The notes: generated by a model from the sequence alone, not told the origin. A stretch of 64,000 nucleotides of DNA from Actinomadura graeca (GCF_019175365.1 NZ_CP059572.1:6076001-6140000); one strand, 5' to 3'. Positions 35,661 to 45,071 are shown, numbered from the stretch's first letter. Numbers and translations are program-made.

Positions 35661-36521
35661 TCACGTTCGTCCGCTGAACTGCCTCGCCGCCGCCGCACGG
35701 GGACCGGTGAGATGCCAGGCCAGATCACCGTAGCGCACCGCGTGGAGATGGTCACGGACCGCACGCTCGACCGCGTCCGGGCGGCGGGTGCGGACGGCGC
35801 CGAACTCGTCCATGACCGCGCCGAGCACCGCGGCGCGGACCGCGTCCACCGTCATGCCCGGCCCGAGGTCGGCGAGCGCGGGCCGGGCCGCCCCGCCCGC
35901 GCGTCCGCCGGACGCGGTGCAGCGGTGGGCGGCGCGGCCCCCGGCGTGGCGGGGGGCCGGGCGCACCTGGACGGCGACGTGGGAGAGGCAGGCGCCCCTG
36001 GTGTGCAGCCGCGCGCCCTGCACCACCCGGCCGTCGCGCAGCGCCTCGCCCGCCACGCCGAGCCCTTCGAGGGCCGCGACCACCAGGGCGTCCAGCGAGA
36101 CGCGGTGGCCCGGCCGCTGGACGAGGCTGAACGCGAGCGTCCCGGAGTCGAACCAGACCGCGCCGCCGCCGGTCGCGCGGCGGACGACGTCGATGCCGTC
36201 TCCGGCGCAGGCGACCAGGTCTACCGCGCGCGCGACGTCCTGGAAGCGGCCCACCACGACGCTCGGCGAGCTCTGCCAGACGCGCAGCACGGGCGGCTGG
36301 GGGCGTGCGGGCCGGTCCTCGGCCGCGTCGGGCGGGTCCTCGCCGCGCCGCACGGCGGTGCGCGGACCCGGGACATGCGGGACGGACCGCAGCGGATCGG
36401 GCACGCGCCGGGCGGGCACGCGCGAGGCGCGGGCGCGCAGCGCGGCGGCGCGGGCCAGGGCCTCGTCCAAGGCGAGGTTGCGCGCCGCGTCGCGCGTGTC
36501 GTCGAGGATGACGCTGAGCAT
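35661..36521 (-). CDS. Lipoate-protein-ligase-like (LplA/BPL superfamily) protein, key lysine missing
   Basis: 286 residues. LRVWQSSPSVVVGRFQDV and VRRATGGGAVWFDSGTLAFSL are the lipoate/octanoate-binding strands (RRxTGGG-like). In typical LplA the next segment is GRKISGxAQ with the catalytic Lys; here it reads GRVVQGARLHTRGACLSH, so the Lys is Val. It may bind an acyl group without activating it, or transfer with another residue. A Pro/Arg-rich spacer (~35-85) is unusual. ATG 36521 begins MLSVILDDTR, the family start; GGAGAGGAG lies upstream. A downstream acyl-CoA dehydrogenase homologue lies upstream on the same strand, 171 bp away. Confidence 0.72.
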   Translation of the reverse strand: MLSVILDDTRDAARNLALDEALARAAALRARASRVPARRVPDPLRSVPHVPGPRTAVRRGEDPPDAAEDRPARPQPPVLRVWQSSPSVVVGRFQDVARAVDLVACAGDGIDVVRRATGGGAVWFDSGTLAFSLVQRPGHRVSLDALVVAALEGLGVAGEALRDGRVVQGARLHTRGACLSHVAVQVRPAPRHAGGRAAHRCTASGGRAGGAARPALADLGPGMTVDAVRAAVLGAVMDEFGAVRTRRPDAVERAVRDHLHAVRYGDLAWHLTGPRAAAARQFSGRT

Positions 36522-36631
36522 GGCGCCGCCGCTCCTCTCCCGTCGCGCCCTCCGCGGTGAAAACCGCAGCGAAAACCGCAGCGCACCGCCCGATCCGGGA
36601 ACGGGCGGTACGCCGCGGTCGGTCACCGGTG

Positions 36632-36677
36632 AGAAAACTATCTCCTTTGCGCTCCGATTGCATGCGGATAGTTTTCT
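36632..36677. repeat. AT-rich inverted repeat between acyl-CoA dehydrogenase and lipoate-ligase-like genes
   Basis: AGAAAACTATC (36632-36642) and GATAGTTTTCT (36667-36677) are a perfect 11-bp inverted pair with a 24-base spacer. The arms are unusually AT-rich for this genome. It lies 16 bp past the acyl-CoA dehydrogenase stop and about 110 bp before the start of the next gene, so it could end one transcript or be an operator for the next. Confidence 0.5.
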
Positions 36678-36692
36678 TTTGGCGACGGAGAG

Positions 36693-38660
36693 TCATCCCA
36701 TGGTCCGGTGAACGGTCCCCTTCCCGCTCGGGCCGGGGTCGGACGGGGCGATCCACGGCCCGGGAATGGACGGATCCAGCACGCCCTCCTCCACCCAGGC
36801 GAACCGGCCGTCGAGGACGGCGCGTGCCAGCCTGACGTCCATGGCGTCGGTGTTGCGCCACAGCCCCTCGAACAGTTCCTCCACGCGGACGCGCGCCTGC
36901 CGGCAGAACGCGTCCGCGAGCAGCGGGGCGGACTCGCCGGGAGCCGCCGCGGGCCCGGTGCCGCCCCGGCCCGCGCCGGTGACGGGGCCGTCCGGCGACG
37001 CGTCGGCGTGGGCGCGCACGCACACGGCGCTCATCGCGTACAGCTCGGCGCCGATGTCGACCATGCGGCCGAGGAATCCCTGCCGGTACTCCAGGCCGCC
37101 CTGCCAGCGCCCGGCCGCGTAGAAGATCGACCGGGCGAGCTTGCGGGACGCGCGCTCGACGTAGCGCAGGTGCCGCGCCAGCGGGCCGAACTCGCCGTAG
37201 GAGCCGGGCCGCAGCCCGGGGCCGGTGACCAGCGTCGGAAGCCACCGCGCGTAGAACCCGCCCGCCTTGGCCGCCGCCCGCGCCCGCTCCCCGGGGGACG
37301 CGCCGGGGTCGATGACGCCGCCCGCCGCCGCCAGGTGCGCGTCCACCGCCTCGCGGGCGATCAGCAGGTGCATGATCTCGGTGGAGCCCTCGAAGATCCG
37401 GTTGATCCGCAGGTCCCGGAGCAGCTGCTCGGCGGGCACGCCGCGCTCGCCGCGGGCGGCGAGCGACTCGGCGGTCTCGTAGCCGCGGCCGCCGCGCAGC
37501 TGGACGAGCTCGTCGGCCACGCGGCAGGCCATCTCCGACGACCACAGCTTGGCCAGCGCCGCCTCGATCCTGATGTCGTTGCGCTCGTCGTCCGCGAGCT
37601 GGCCGGACAGGTCGAGCATCGCCTCCAGCGCGTACGCGGTCGCGGCGATGAACGCGATCTTCCGGGACACCGCCTCGTGCTCGCCGACCGGGCGGCCCCA
37701 CTGGACGCGTTCCCCGCACCACTCCCGCGCGATCCTCGCGGCCCACTTGGCGCCCGCCGCGCAGATCGCGGGCAGTGACAGCCGCCCGGTGTTGAGCGTG
37801 GTCAGCGCGATCTTCAGGCCGGCGCCCTCCTCGCCGATCAGGTTGGCCGCCGGGACGCGCACGTCGTGCAGGCGCGTGACGCCGTTCTCGATGCCGCGCA
37901 GCCCCATGAACGCGTTGCGGTTCTCGACGGTGATGCCGGGCGAGGCCATGTCCACGATGAACGCCGAGATCCCGCCGCGGTGCCCGTCGGACTTCGGGAC
38001 GCGCGCCATCACGACGACGAGGTCGGCGACGACGCCGTTGGTCGTCCACAGCTTGACGCCGTTGAGGACGTAGGAGTCGCCGTCCGGGACGGCGGTGGCG
38101 CGCAGCCGCGCCGGGTCGGAGCCCACGTCGGGCTCGGTGAGCAGGAACGCGCTGATCTCGCGGGCGCAGCGCGGCAGCCAGGTGTCCTTCTGTTCCGGCG
38201 TGCCGAACATCTTGACCGGCTGGGGAACGCCGATGGACTGGTGCGCCGACAGCAGCGCGCCGAGCGCGGGGCTGACCGATCCGACGACCATCAGGGCGCG
38301 GCCGTAGTAGAGCTGGCTGAGCCCGAGGCCGCCGTGACGTTCGGGGACCTTCATGCCGAGTGCGCCGAGCGACCGCAATCCCGCGACCACATCGTCCGGA
38401 ATGCGTGACTCGCGCTCGATCAGTACCGGATCCACCTTCGTCGCGCAGAATTCGGTGAGCCGGGCCAGGAAATCCTCACCCCGGCGTCGTGCCTCGTCAT
38501 CGGGCCGCGGATGCGGATGAACAAGATCAAGACGGAAATCACCCAGAAAGAGCTGTTTCCCAAAGCTGGGGGACCGCCATTCGGTTTCGCGCGCCTCCTC
38601 GGCGACCTTACGGGCGGTCCGTTCGTCCACGGGATCGGCGCTGTGACGCGGCTGGCTCAT
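36693..38660 (-). CDS. Acyl-CoA dehydrogenase, long form
   Basis: 655 residues, about 250 longer than short-chain enzymes and like the fatty-acid-type FadE with an extra C-terminal region. FAD/substrate motifs: LLTEPDVGSDPARLRATA (flavin-binding), GVKLWTTNG, and RVQWGRPVGEHEAVSRKIA. IFEGSTEIMHLLIAREA is the conserved C-terminal signature near the catalytic-base region. The last ~200 residues (after residue ~450) are extra helices with a Gly/Pro-rich spacer (SPDGPVTGAGRGGTGP). It oxidises an acyl-CoA at C2-C3. ATG 38660 has AAAGGAG 6 bases upstream. It is divergent from the IclR regulator. Confidence 0.92.
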   Translation of the reverse strand: MSQPRHSADPVDERTARKVAEEARETEWRSPSFGKQLFLGDFRLDLVHPHPRPDDEARRRGEDFLARLTEFCATKVDPVLIERESRIPDDVVAGLRSLGALGMKVPERHGGLGLSQLYYGRALMVVGSVSPALGALLSAHQSIGVPQPVKMFGTPEQKDTWLPRCAREISAFLLTEPDVGSDPARLRATAVPDGDSYVLNGVKLWTTNGVVADLVVVMARVPKSDGHRGGISAFIVDMASPGITVENRNAFMGLRGIENGVTRLHDVRVPAANLIGEEGAGLKIALTTLNTGRLSLPAICAAGAKWAARIAREWCGERVQWGRPVGEHEAVSRKIAFIAATAYALEAMLDLSGQLADDERNDIRIEAALAKLWSSEMACRVADELVQLRGGRGYETAESLAARGERGVPAEQLLRDLRINRIFEGSTEIMHLLIAREAVDAHLAAAGGVIDPGASPGERARAAAKAGGFYARWLPTLVTGPGLRPGSYGEFGPLARHLRYVERASRKLARSIFYAAGRWQGGLEYRQGFLGRMVDIGAELYAMSAVCVRAHADASPDGPVTGAGRGGTGPAAAPGESAPLLADAFCRQARVRVEELFEGLWRNTDAMDVRLARAVLDGRFAWVEEGVLDPSIPGPWIAPSDPGPSGKGTVHRTMG

Positions 38661-38851
38661 GCCGGCTCCTTTGAAGCGACTTCCTCCGTCCCGAAGCTAC
38701 TCCCCGGTTGACCTCGGAGTAGTCGTGGTGGGGGACTGGCGTGTCGCGTGCGATTCACGAAACCATTCCTAACGACCATCAGAAGTGATGCAATGGACGT
38801 GTACCGCCAAAGTCCTTGACCCGCCCGTGCCTGAAGGGTTCGCTGTGCGTG

Positions 38852-39607
38852 ATGGATGAGCCACGCAGGCCCACTCTGATCGCCTCCGTGCAGCGTGCCC
38901 TGCATCTCATGGAGGCGGTGGCGTCGCATCCGAGCGGGGCGCCCGCCAAGCAGCTCGCCCGCGAGGCCCGGCTGCCCCTCGCCACGACCTACCACCTGCT
39001 GCGCACGCTCGCCCACGAGGGCTACGCGACGCGGCTGTCGGACGGCGTGTGGGTGCTCGGCGACCGCGTCCAGTCCCTGCACGGGCGGAGCCGGATGCAG
39101 CAGGTGCTCGCGGCCGTCCGCCCCGTCCTCACGGGCCTGCGCGACGAGCTGAACGTCGCGGCCTACTTCAGCCTCCACGTGGACGACGAGATCCAGCTGA
39201 TCGACGTCGCCGACGGCCCCCGCACCCCGCGCGTCGACCTGTGGGTCGGGTTCGCCGACGCCGCGCACGCGACCGCGATCGGCAAGTGCGTGCTGAACCA
39301 GCTCGACGAGGACCGCCGCCGCGACTACCTGGCCCGGCACCCGCTCGTCGACCTGACCCCGCACACCATCACCGAGCCCCGGCGGCTGCTGGAATCGCTG
39401 TGCACGTCCGACGGCCTGTCGCTCGACCGCGAGGAGTACGCCCTCGGCACCGGATGCGCCGCCGTCCCGGTCGCCGACGGCACCGGGCCCGTCGGCGCGC
39501 TGGCCGTCTCCTGCCGTCCCGGCCGCCTCCCGAAGATCGAGGCGGCCGCGCAGCGGATGCGCGCCACCGCCGCCCAGATCCAGCGCACCCTGACGCTGGC
39601 CACCTGA
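38852..39607 (+). CDS. IclR family transcriptional regulator
   Basis: 251 residues. An N-terminal winged helix (SVQRALHLMEAVASHP then AKQLAREARLPLATTYHLLRTLAHEGYATRL, ~10-65) is followed by the IclR GAF-like effector domain (~85-248) with ATAIGKCVLNQL, a helix of the ligand pocket, and GTGCAAVPV. It may control the divergent acyl-CoA dehydrogenase, with 190 bp between them. The start is not certain: ATG 38852 or GTG 38849. GAAGGG lies 13 bases before the ATG and 10 before the GTG. Confidence 0.88.
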   Translation: MDEPRRPTLIASVQRALHLMEAVASHPSGAPAKQLAREARLPLATTYHLLRTLAHEGYATRLSDGVWVLGDRVQSLHGRSRMQQVLAAVRPVLTGLRDELNVAAYFSLHVDDEIQLIDVADGPRTPRVDLWVGFADAAHATAIGKCVLNQLDEDRRRDYLARHPLVDLTPHTITEPRRLLESLCTSDGLSLDREEYALGTGCAAVPVADGTGPVGALAVSCRPGRLPKIEAAAQRMRATAAQIQRTLTLAT

Positions 39608-39635
39608 GACGACGCCTCCGGCGCCGCCCCGCCGG

Positions 39636-42605
39636 TCAGGTGGCGCGCTCGCGTGACGGCCGGCGCGTGACGGACGGGCCCTCCCGGCTCGCGATCGCGG
39701 CGAACAGCGCGAGCCGGTGGGCGGTGGCGGCGGCCTCGCCGCGGGTGGCGACGTCCAGCTTGCCGAGGATGTTGGAGACGTGGACGCTGGCCGTCTTGAC
39801 GGAGATGAACAGCGTCTCGGCGATGTCGCGGTTGCTGCGGCCGTCGGCGACCAGGCGCAGCACCTCGTACTCGCGGGGGGTGAGGCCGAGCGGGGCCGCG
39901 GCGTCCGCGCCGGTGCGGCGCGGCCCGCGGGTGCGGCGGCGCAGGTCGTCGACGCGCTCGGCGAGCGGGCCGGCGCCGAGGCCCGCCGCGAGGTCCGCGG
40001 CGGTCTGCAGCCGGTCGGAGGCCCCGTCGTGGTCGCCGCCCGCGAGCGCGGCCTCCGCGGCGCCCGTCAGCGCCTCGGCCCGGTTGAAGGGGTTGCCGAG
40101 GGCCTCCCACGCGGCGGCCGCCGCGTCCCAGGCGGCGAGGTCCAGGACGCCGCGGGCGCGGGCGGCGGTGGCGTCGAACGTCAGGCGCAGCGCGTGCAGC
40201 AGCGGGCCGCCCGTCCGCAGCGTCGCGGCGCGCTCCACGATCGCGTCCAGGTCGGCGGACGCGGCGTCGCCCAGCCCGGCGCAGATCCGCGCGCCGAGGA
40301 TGAGCACCGGCCAGGTGTAGCGGGCCTCGTCCGGCAGCCCGGCGTGCCCGATCACCTCGCGCACGGCGTCCAGGGCGTCGTCGTGACGGCCCTCCGCGAG
40401 CGCCAGCCGCGCGTCGAGCCGCAGGGTGGCGAAGTAGTCCTGCGTCTTCAGCCACTTCATCTTGAGGTTCATGACCTCGCGCGCCCCGGCGAGCTGCTCG
40501 CGGGCGCCGCAGATGTCGCCGCGGGCCAGCGCGATCTCCCCGGCGAGGACGAGCAGGGACGTGCGGGTCGTGATGGCGGGTTCCTGCTCGACGGCGTGGG
40601 AGAGGACGGAGAGGGCCTCGTCCCAGCGGCCGAGCGACACCAGCGGCTCGGCCTGGTTGATGCAGAGGAACGTGCCCTGGGTGCGGCTGACACCGTACTC
40701 GCGGGCCTGCTCCTTGCCGATCCGGGCGACCTCGGCGGCCTCCTCGTGCCGTCCGGCGCCCTCCAGGAAATGGGATTTGATCACGGCGTAGCGCAGCGTG
40801 ACCCGGTGGTTGCCGCTGCTCAGCGCGGCCTCCTCCACCTCGGAGAGCTCCAGGGGCTGGGAGCCGTAGTCGAGGTCGGCGCAGAACAGCGTCATGAGCG
40901 CCTCGGCCTCGGTGACCGGGTCGTCGAGCTTGCGGGCGATCTCCAGCGACTCCTTCGCCGCGGTGCGCGCCTGCCCGATGTCGGTGGTCAGCCGGACGTA
41001 GGTGGCGAGCGTGGCCAGCACCCGGGCGTGCAGCGCGGTCGGCGGGGTGCCCTCCAGCGCCGTGACCGCGGCCTGGAGGTCCTCGACGAAGCCGGGGCGT
41101 GCCACCTGGTAGCACATCCGGGCGCGGCGCTCCAGGAGCGCGGCCGTGCGGGCGCGTGCGTCCGCGCCGTCGGCGGCCGTGTCCCCGGCCCCGATCTCGC
41201 GCAGCCCGGCCGTGGCGAGCTTGATGCCGCGGTCGTACTCACCCGCCATGTCCGCGGCGGCCGTGGCGTCCTCCAGGACGCGGCAGTGGTCGGCGCCGAT
41301 GCGCTCTGCGGCGTCGGGCACCCGGTCCCACAGTTCGAGGACGCGCGAAAGCATCGCCAGGCACTCGGCGTACGCGAGCGCCTTGCGGGCGTCGGCGGCG
41401 GCGCGCCACGACGCGACCAGCGCCCACGTAGCGTCGTGGGCGGCCAGCCAGTGGTGGCTCAGCTCCACCCAGAGCCGCCCGGACGGGACGAGCCCGGGGG
41501 CGTTCTCCAGGGCCTCGGCGTACCGGGTGTGCAGGCGCGTGTACTCGCCGGGCAGCAGGTCGTCGTGGACGGCCTCGCGGATCAGCGCGTGCCGGAAGGC
41601 GTAGCCGTCGCCGTCGACGACCAGCACGTTCGCGGCGACGGCGGGCCGCAGCACCCGGGTCAGCGCGGTGTCGTCGAGCCCGGACACCGCGGCGAGCAGC
41701 GCGTGCTCGATGCGGGTGCCGCCGCCGCTGGCGTCGCGCAGGACGTCCTGCGTCTCGTCGGGCAGCCGCTGGACGCCCGCGAGCAGCAGGTCGCGCAGCG
41801 ACTCGGGCAGCTCGCACGCCAGCGTCCCGTCGTCGTCCAGCAGCGCCTCGACGAACAGGGGGTTGCCCTCGCTGCGCGCCTCGATCCGCTCGACCAGGCC
41901 GGGCGGCGGCGTGTCACCGAGGGTCTGGGCGACGAACGCCGCGACCTCCGCGCGCGACAGCCGGCTCAGCTCCAGCCTCCGGACGCGGTCGGTCCGCTCC
42001 AGCGCCCCCAGCAGGGGCCGCAGGGGATGCGTGCGGTGCAGCTCGTCCGTCCGGTAGGTGGCGACGATCAGCAGGGGGACGGCGCCCACGTTGCGGACGA
42101 GGAACGCCAGCAGGTCGCGGGTGGAGCGGTCGGCCCAGTGCGCGTCCTCGATGACCAGCACCACCGGGCCGCGCTCGGCGAGCCTCTCCAGCAGGGCCAG
42201 GACCACCTCGAACAGCCGGGCCCGTTCCTCGCCGGACGCGGCGTCGCTCTCCGGCTCCCCGAACTCCGGCAGCAGCCGCGCCAGGCCGCCGGTGTCACCG
42301 CGGGGGACGAGACCGGCGACGCCGTCGATCCCGATGTCGCGGACGAGCCCGCGCAGCACGGTCGTGAAGGGGGCGAACGGCAGGCCGTCCGAGCCGAGCT
42401 CCAGGCAGCCGCCGACCAGCAGCCGGGCCCGCGGGCCGCCGGGCCCCTCCAGCCGGGCGGCGAACTCGCGGATCAGGCGCGTCTTGCCCAGGCCCGCCTC
42501 GCCCCCGACCAGGACGGCGCCGGGGGCGGCGGCGAGGGCGTCCTCCAGTTCCCCGAGCTCGGCCGACCTTCCGACCAGCAGGGGACTCATCGCGTGCGCG
42601 CTCAC
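39636..42605 (-). CDS. LAL-type LuxR transcriptional activator with AAA ATPase
   Basis: 989 residues. The N-terminal ATPase (~10-330) starts PLLVGRSAEL, has Walker A GGEAGLGKTRLI and Walker B VVLVIEDAHWAD; a helical-repeat, TPR-like central region (~330-900); and a C-terminal LuxR helix-turn-helix (LTPREYEVLRLVADGRSNRDIA, then TASVHVSNILGKLDV). Such MalT/LAL regulators are activated by ligand and ATP binding. GTG 42605 is used since MSPLLVGR would begin 5 residues later (ATG 42590); no ribosome site is visible, and CATGCT at 6 bases upstream may be a leaderless -10. It is convergent with IclR and 90 bp below the ABC permease start region. Confidence 0.9.
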   Translation of the reverse strand: MSAHAMSPLLVGRSAELGELEDALAAAPGAVLVGGEAGLGKTRLIREFAARLEGPGGPRARLLVGGCLELGSDGLPFAPFTTVLRGLVRDIGIDGVAGLVPRGDTGGLARLLPEFGEPESDAASGEERARLFEVVLALLERLAERGPVVLVIEDAHWADRSTRDLLAFLVRNVGAVPLLIVATYRTDELHRTHPLRPLLGALERTDRVRRLELSRLSRAEVAAFVAQTLGDTPPPGLVERIEARSEGNPLFVEALLDDDGTLACELPESLRDLLLAGVQRLPDETQDVLRDASGGGTRIEHALLAAVSGLDDTALTRVLRPAVAANVLVVDGDGYAFRHALIREAVHDDLLPGEYTRLHTRYAEALENAPGLVPSGRLWVELSHHWLAAHDATWALVASWRAAADARKALAYAECLAMLSRVLELWDRVPDAAERIGADHCRVLEDATAAADMAGEYDRGIKLATAGLREIGAGDTAADGADARARTAALLERRARMCYQVARPGFVEDLQAAVTALEGTPPTALHARVLATLATYVRLTTDIGQARTAAKESLEIARKLDDPVTEAEALMTLFCADLDYGSQPLELSEVEEAALSSGNHRVTLRYAVIKSHFLEGAGRHEEAAEVARIGKEQAREYGVSRTQGTFLCINQAEPLVSLGRWDEALSVLSHAVEQEPAITTRTSLLVLAGEIALARGDICGAREQLAGAREVMNLKMKWLKTQDYFATLRLDARLALAEGRHDDALDAVREVIGHAGLPDEARYTWPVLILGARICAGLGDAASADLDAIVERAATLRTGGPLLHALRLTFDATAARARGVLDLAAWDAAAAAWEALGNPFNRAEALTGAAEAALAGGDHDGASDRLQTAADLAAGLGAGPLAERVDDLRRRTRGPRRTGADAAAPLGLTPREYEVLRLVADGRSNRDIAETLFISVKTASVHVSNILGKLDVATRGEAAATAHRLALFAAIASREGPSVTRRPSRERAT

Positions 42606-42695
42606 GTCACAAGCATGCCAAAAAGATCGGACATTCCCACTCGAATTTCGTCCCCGGGGATCGTGCCGGAACATCCGCCGCGACGGCCCCGCGGG

Positions 42696-43724
42696 TCAGG
42701 ACAGACGGCGGCGGACCCAGAAGAAGCAGAAACCCGACAGGCCCGCGGCGATCAGGGCGAACAGCCCGGTCTCCCTCCACTGGAGGGCCCAGAAGCGGCT
42801 GCCCGGGTGGTAGGTGATCTGCTGCCGGTAGCCGAGGCGGGCGATCTCGGCGAAGCAGCGCGGGTCGGGGCCGGGCGGCTTCCCGTCGGCCGGCCTGACC
42901 GCCGGGGGCTGGCAGGCCGCCGCGCGGGGCAGCCACCTGACCTGCCGGCCGGACGCGTCGACGGTGTGGCTGGAGAGCGTCCATGCCTCGGGGTCCGCGA
43001 GGCCCGCCGACACCGACATGCCGTCGGGGGTCAGCGACAGGTCGTTGACGTTCTCGGGCGTGATCGTGATCGTGGCCCGCTTCGGCGGGATGAGGTCCGG
43101 GCGGACCAGCTGCGGGACGGCGATCTGGACGAGGGCGAAGACGGCGAGGGTGATCGCCATGGCGGGCAGCGTCCGGCGGACGAGGACGCCCACGGTGACG
43201 CCGAGCGCGAACGCGAACGCCGCGTACCCGATGGGCGCGATGCCGCGCGCGTCGAACATCAGCGGTGACAGGCGCGGCAGGCGCTTGCCGGCGGCCTCGT
43301 CCAGGGGATCCGACCACAGGGCGACGGCGAGGCAGGCGAGGCCGGCGGCGGCCATGGCGACGGCGGCGACCAGGCCGAGCTTGACCGACAGCCAGCGGGT
43401 GCGGCTGACGCTCTGGTTCCACACCAGCCGGTGGGTGCCCGACTCCAGCTCGCGGGTGATGATCGGCGCGCCCCAGAAGGCGCCGATCAGCCCCGGGACG
43501 ACGATCACGAGCGAGGCCAGGCCGAAGAAGTAGGCGCGGCGCTCGTCGAAGAACCGCGTGCTGAACCGGGTGCAGTCGCCCTGGGCGGTGCAGGCGGCGA
43601 GCCCGTTCGCGTAGTCGTCGGACAGGCCCGGGCCGGTGGCCGTGAGGACGGCGGCGAGGACCGCCAGGCCGCCCGCGGCGATCAGGGCCTGGACGCGGAA
43701 CTGGCGCAGTGTCAGCCAGATCAT
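42696..43724 (-). CDS. ABC-2 type transporter permease
   Basis: 342 residues. Six to seven transmembrane helices. The first part has WLTLRQFRVQALIAAGGLAVL and then FFGLASLVIVVPGLIGAFWGAPIITRELESGTHRLVWNQSVSRTRWLSVK (read in two pieces), the pattern of YtrC/NatB-like permeases. A periplasmic loop of ~90 residues with two Cys (about 275 and 295) precedes the last helix. It forms the export channel for the ATPase encoded upstream. The ATG overlaps the ATPase stop codon (ATGA). Substrate unknown. Confidence 0.88.
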   Translation of the reverse strand: MIWLTLRQFRVQALIAAGGLAVLAAVLTATGPGLSDDYANGLAACTAQGDCTRFSTRFFDERRAYFFGLASLVIVVPGLIGAFWGAPIITRELESGTHRLVWNQSVSRTRWLSVKLGLVAAVAMAAAGLACLAVALWSDPLDEAAGKRLPRLSPLMFDARGIAPIGYAAFAFALGVTVGVLVRRTLPAMAITLAVFALVQIAVPQLVRPDLIPPKRATITITPENVNDLSLTPDGMSVSAGLADPEAWTLSSHTVDASGRQVRWLPRAAACQPPAVRPADGKPPGPDPRCFAEIARLGYRQQITYHPGSRFWALQWRETGLFALIAAGLSGFCFFWVRRRLS

Positions 43725-44605
43725 CGGAGGGCCTCCAGGGCGGGGCGGTCGGGGGTCTTCGGGGTCATGTAGGCGAGGACGAGGTCTTCCAGGCCGACCT
43801 GCCCGACCGTCCAGGCGGGGTCGTGGATCGCGCCCTCGGAGCGGACGAGCAGTGTGCTCTGGCGGTCGGTGTGGCTGGCGGTGACGACCTCCTGGCCCGC
43901 CGGGAGCCGCGCGGGGTCGCGGCGGGGCCCGCTGAGCCGGTGGTGGGAGGCCAGCAGGTCGTCCACGTCTCCGGCGACGCGGACGCGGGAGTCCACGAGC
44001 ACGATGAGGTGGTCGCAGACCCGTTCCAGGTCCGACACCAGGTGCGAGGACAGGATCACGCTCAGGGAGTGCTCGGTGGCGGCCTCCATGAGCCCGGAGA
44101 GGAACTCGCGGCGGGCGAGCGGGTCGAGGGCGGCGACGGGCTCGTCCAGGATCAGCAGCTCGGGCCGTTTGGCGACGCCGAGGGTGAGCGCGAGCTGCGC
44201 GCGCTGGCCGCCCGACAGCCTCCCGGCCTTGCGGGACGGGTCGAGGCCGAGGCGCCCGATCCGCTCGCGGGCGAGCGCGCCGTCCCACCCGGGGTTGAGG
44301 CGGGCGCCGAGCCTGAGGTGGTCGTCGACGCTCAGCCCGGCGTAGGTGGGGGTGTCCTGCGCGACGAACCCGACCTTGGCGAGCTGGCGGGGGCCGCTCG
44401 CGGGCCGTCCGCCGAGCACCTCGATGGCGCCCGCGGACGGGGCGAGCTGCCCGACCGCCAGGTTCAGCAGCGTCGTCTTGCCCGCGCCGTTCGGGCCGAC
44501 CAGGCCCACGACCCGGCCGGGCGGGATCTCCAGCGTGCAGTCCGACAGCGCCCAGCGCCTGCCGTACCTCTTGCCCAGCCCCTGGGCCTTCAGGACGGCG
44601 CTCAC
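43721..44605 (-). CDS. ABC-2 transporter ATP-binding protein
   Basis: 294 residues. Walker A GPNGAGKTT, signature LSGGQRAQ, Walker B LLILDEP and switch His in SSHLVSDL are intact. It couples ATP hydrolysis to the permease at 42696-43724. The C-terminal ~60 residues form the regulatory extension of YtrB-like proteins. GTG 44605 has AGGAGG about 8 bases upstream and overlaps the GntR stop codon (GTGA). The three genes form one translationally coupled operon. Confidence 0.93.
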   Translation of the reverse strand: MSAVLKAQGLGKRYGRRWALSDCTLEIPPGRVVGLVGPNGAGKTTLLNLAVGQLAPSAGAIEVLGGRPASGPRQLAKVGFVAQDTPTYAGLSVDDHLRLGARLNPGWDGALARERIGRLGLDPSRKAGRLSGGQRAQLALTLGVAKRPELLILDEPVAALDPLARREFLSGLMEAATEHSLSVILSSHLVSDLERVCDHLIVLVDSRVRVAGDVDDLLASHHRLSGPRRDPARLPAGQEVVTASHTDRQSTLLVRSEGAIHDPAWTVGQVGLEDLVLAYMTPKTPDRPALEALR

Positions 44606-44994
44606 GCTATGTCCTCCTGAGCGCCGGACCGAAAGGTCGTCATGAACAGCGCCTCGATGCTCTCGTCGTCCAGCCCGGCGAGGCGCGCCTTGGCCAGCCA
44701 GCGCCGCAGGTCCTGGCGCAGGGGCCCGTGCGCGGCGAGCGAGGCGTCGGCGAGCGTCCGCGTGACGAACGTGCCGACGCCGGGCCGCGCCGCGACGAGG
44801 CCCTCGTGCTCCAGCTCCCGGTACGCCTTCAGGACGGTGTTCGGGTTGATCGCCAGCTGCGCGACCACGTCCTTGACGGTCGGGAGCTGGTCGCCCTCCC
44901 GCAGCAGGTCGAGCCGGAGCGCGTGCCGCACCTGGCGGACGAGCTGCAGATACGGGGAGACCCCCGAGCCGGCGTCCAGATGGAACTCGATCAT
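44602..44994 (-). CDS. GntR family regulator, YtrA subfamily
   Basis: 130 residues. A winged-helix N-terminus (YLQLVRQVRHALRLDLLREGDQLPTVKDVVAQLAINPNTVLKAYRELEHEGLVAARPGVGTFV, in pieces ~14-75) and a short C-terminal dimerisation stub, the length typical of YtrA repressors. It should repress its own ABC operon in the absence of an envelope-stress signal. GGAGG lies 8 bases before ATG 44994. It is divergent from the ArsR-like gene, with the palindrome at 45021-45038 between them. Confidence 0.93.
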   Translation of the reverse strand: MIEFHLDAGSGVSPYLQLVRQVRHALRLDLLREGDQLPTVKDVVAQLAINPNTVLKAYRELEHEGLVAARPGVGTFVTRTLADASLAAHGPLRQDLRRWLAKARLAGLDDESIEALFMTTFRSGAQEDIA

Positions 44995-45020
44995 CGGCCA
45001 CCTCCATTCATCTATTCTCC

Positions 45021-45038
45021 TAGTACTTTAAGACTCTA
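45021..45038. promoter_or_regulatory. Probable GntR/YtrA operator
   Basis: TAG-N4-TTAA-N4-CTA (45021-45038) is an 18-bp dyad in the AT-rich 77-bp region between divergent regulator genes. YtrA-type operators are AT-rich palindromes in just this position. Confidence 0.4.
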
Positions 45039-45071
45039 ATCTGGTGGTCTGTCAACAACTAGACTGCGGCC

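Noticed and set aside
39717..43268. A 1183-residue plus-strand frame
   Set aside because: It is antisense to the LuxR regulator gene, Gly/Gln/Arg/Val-rich with no motifs.
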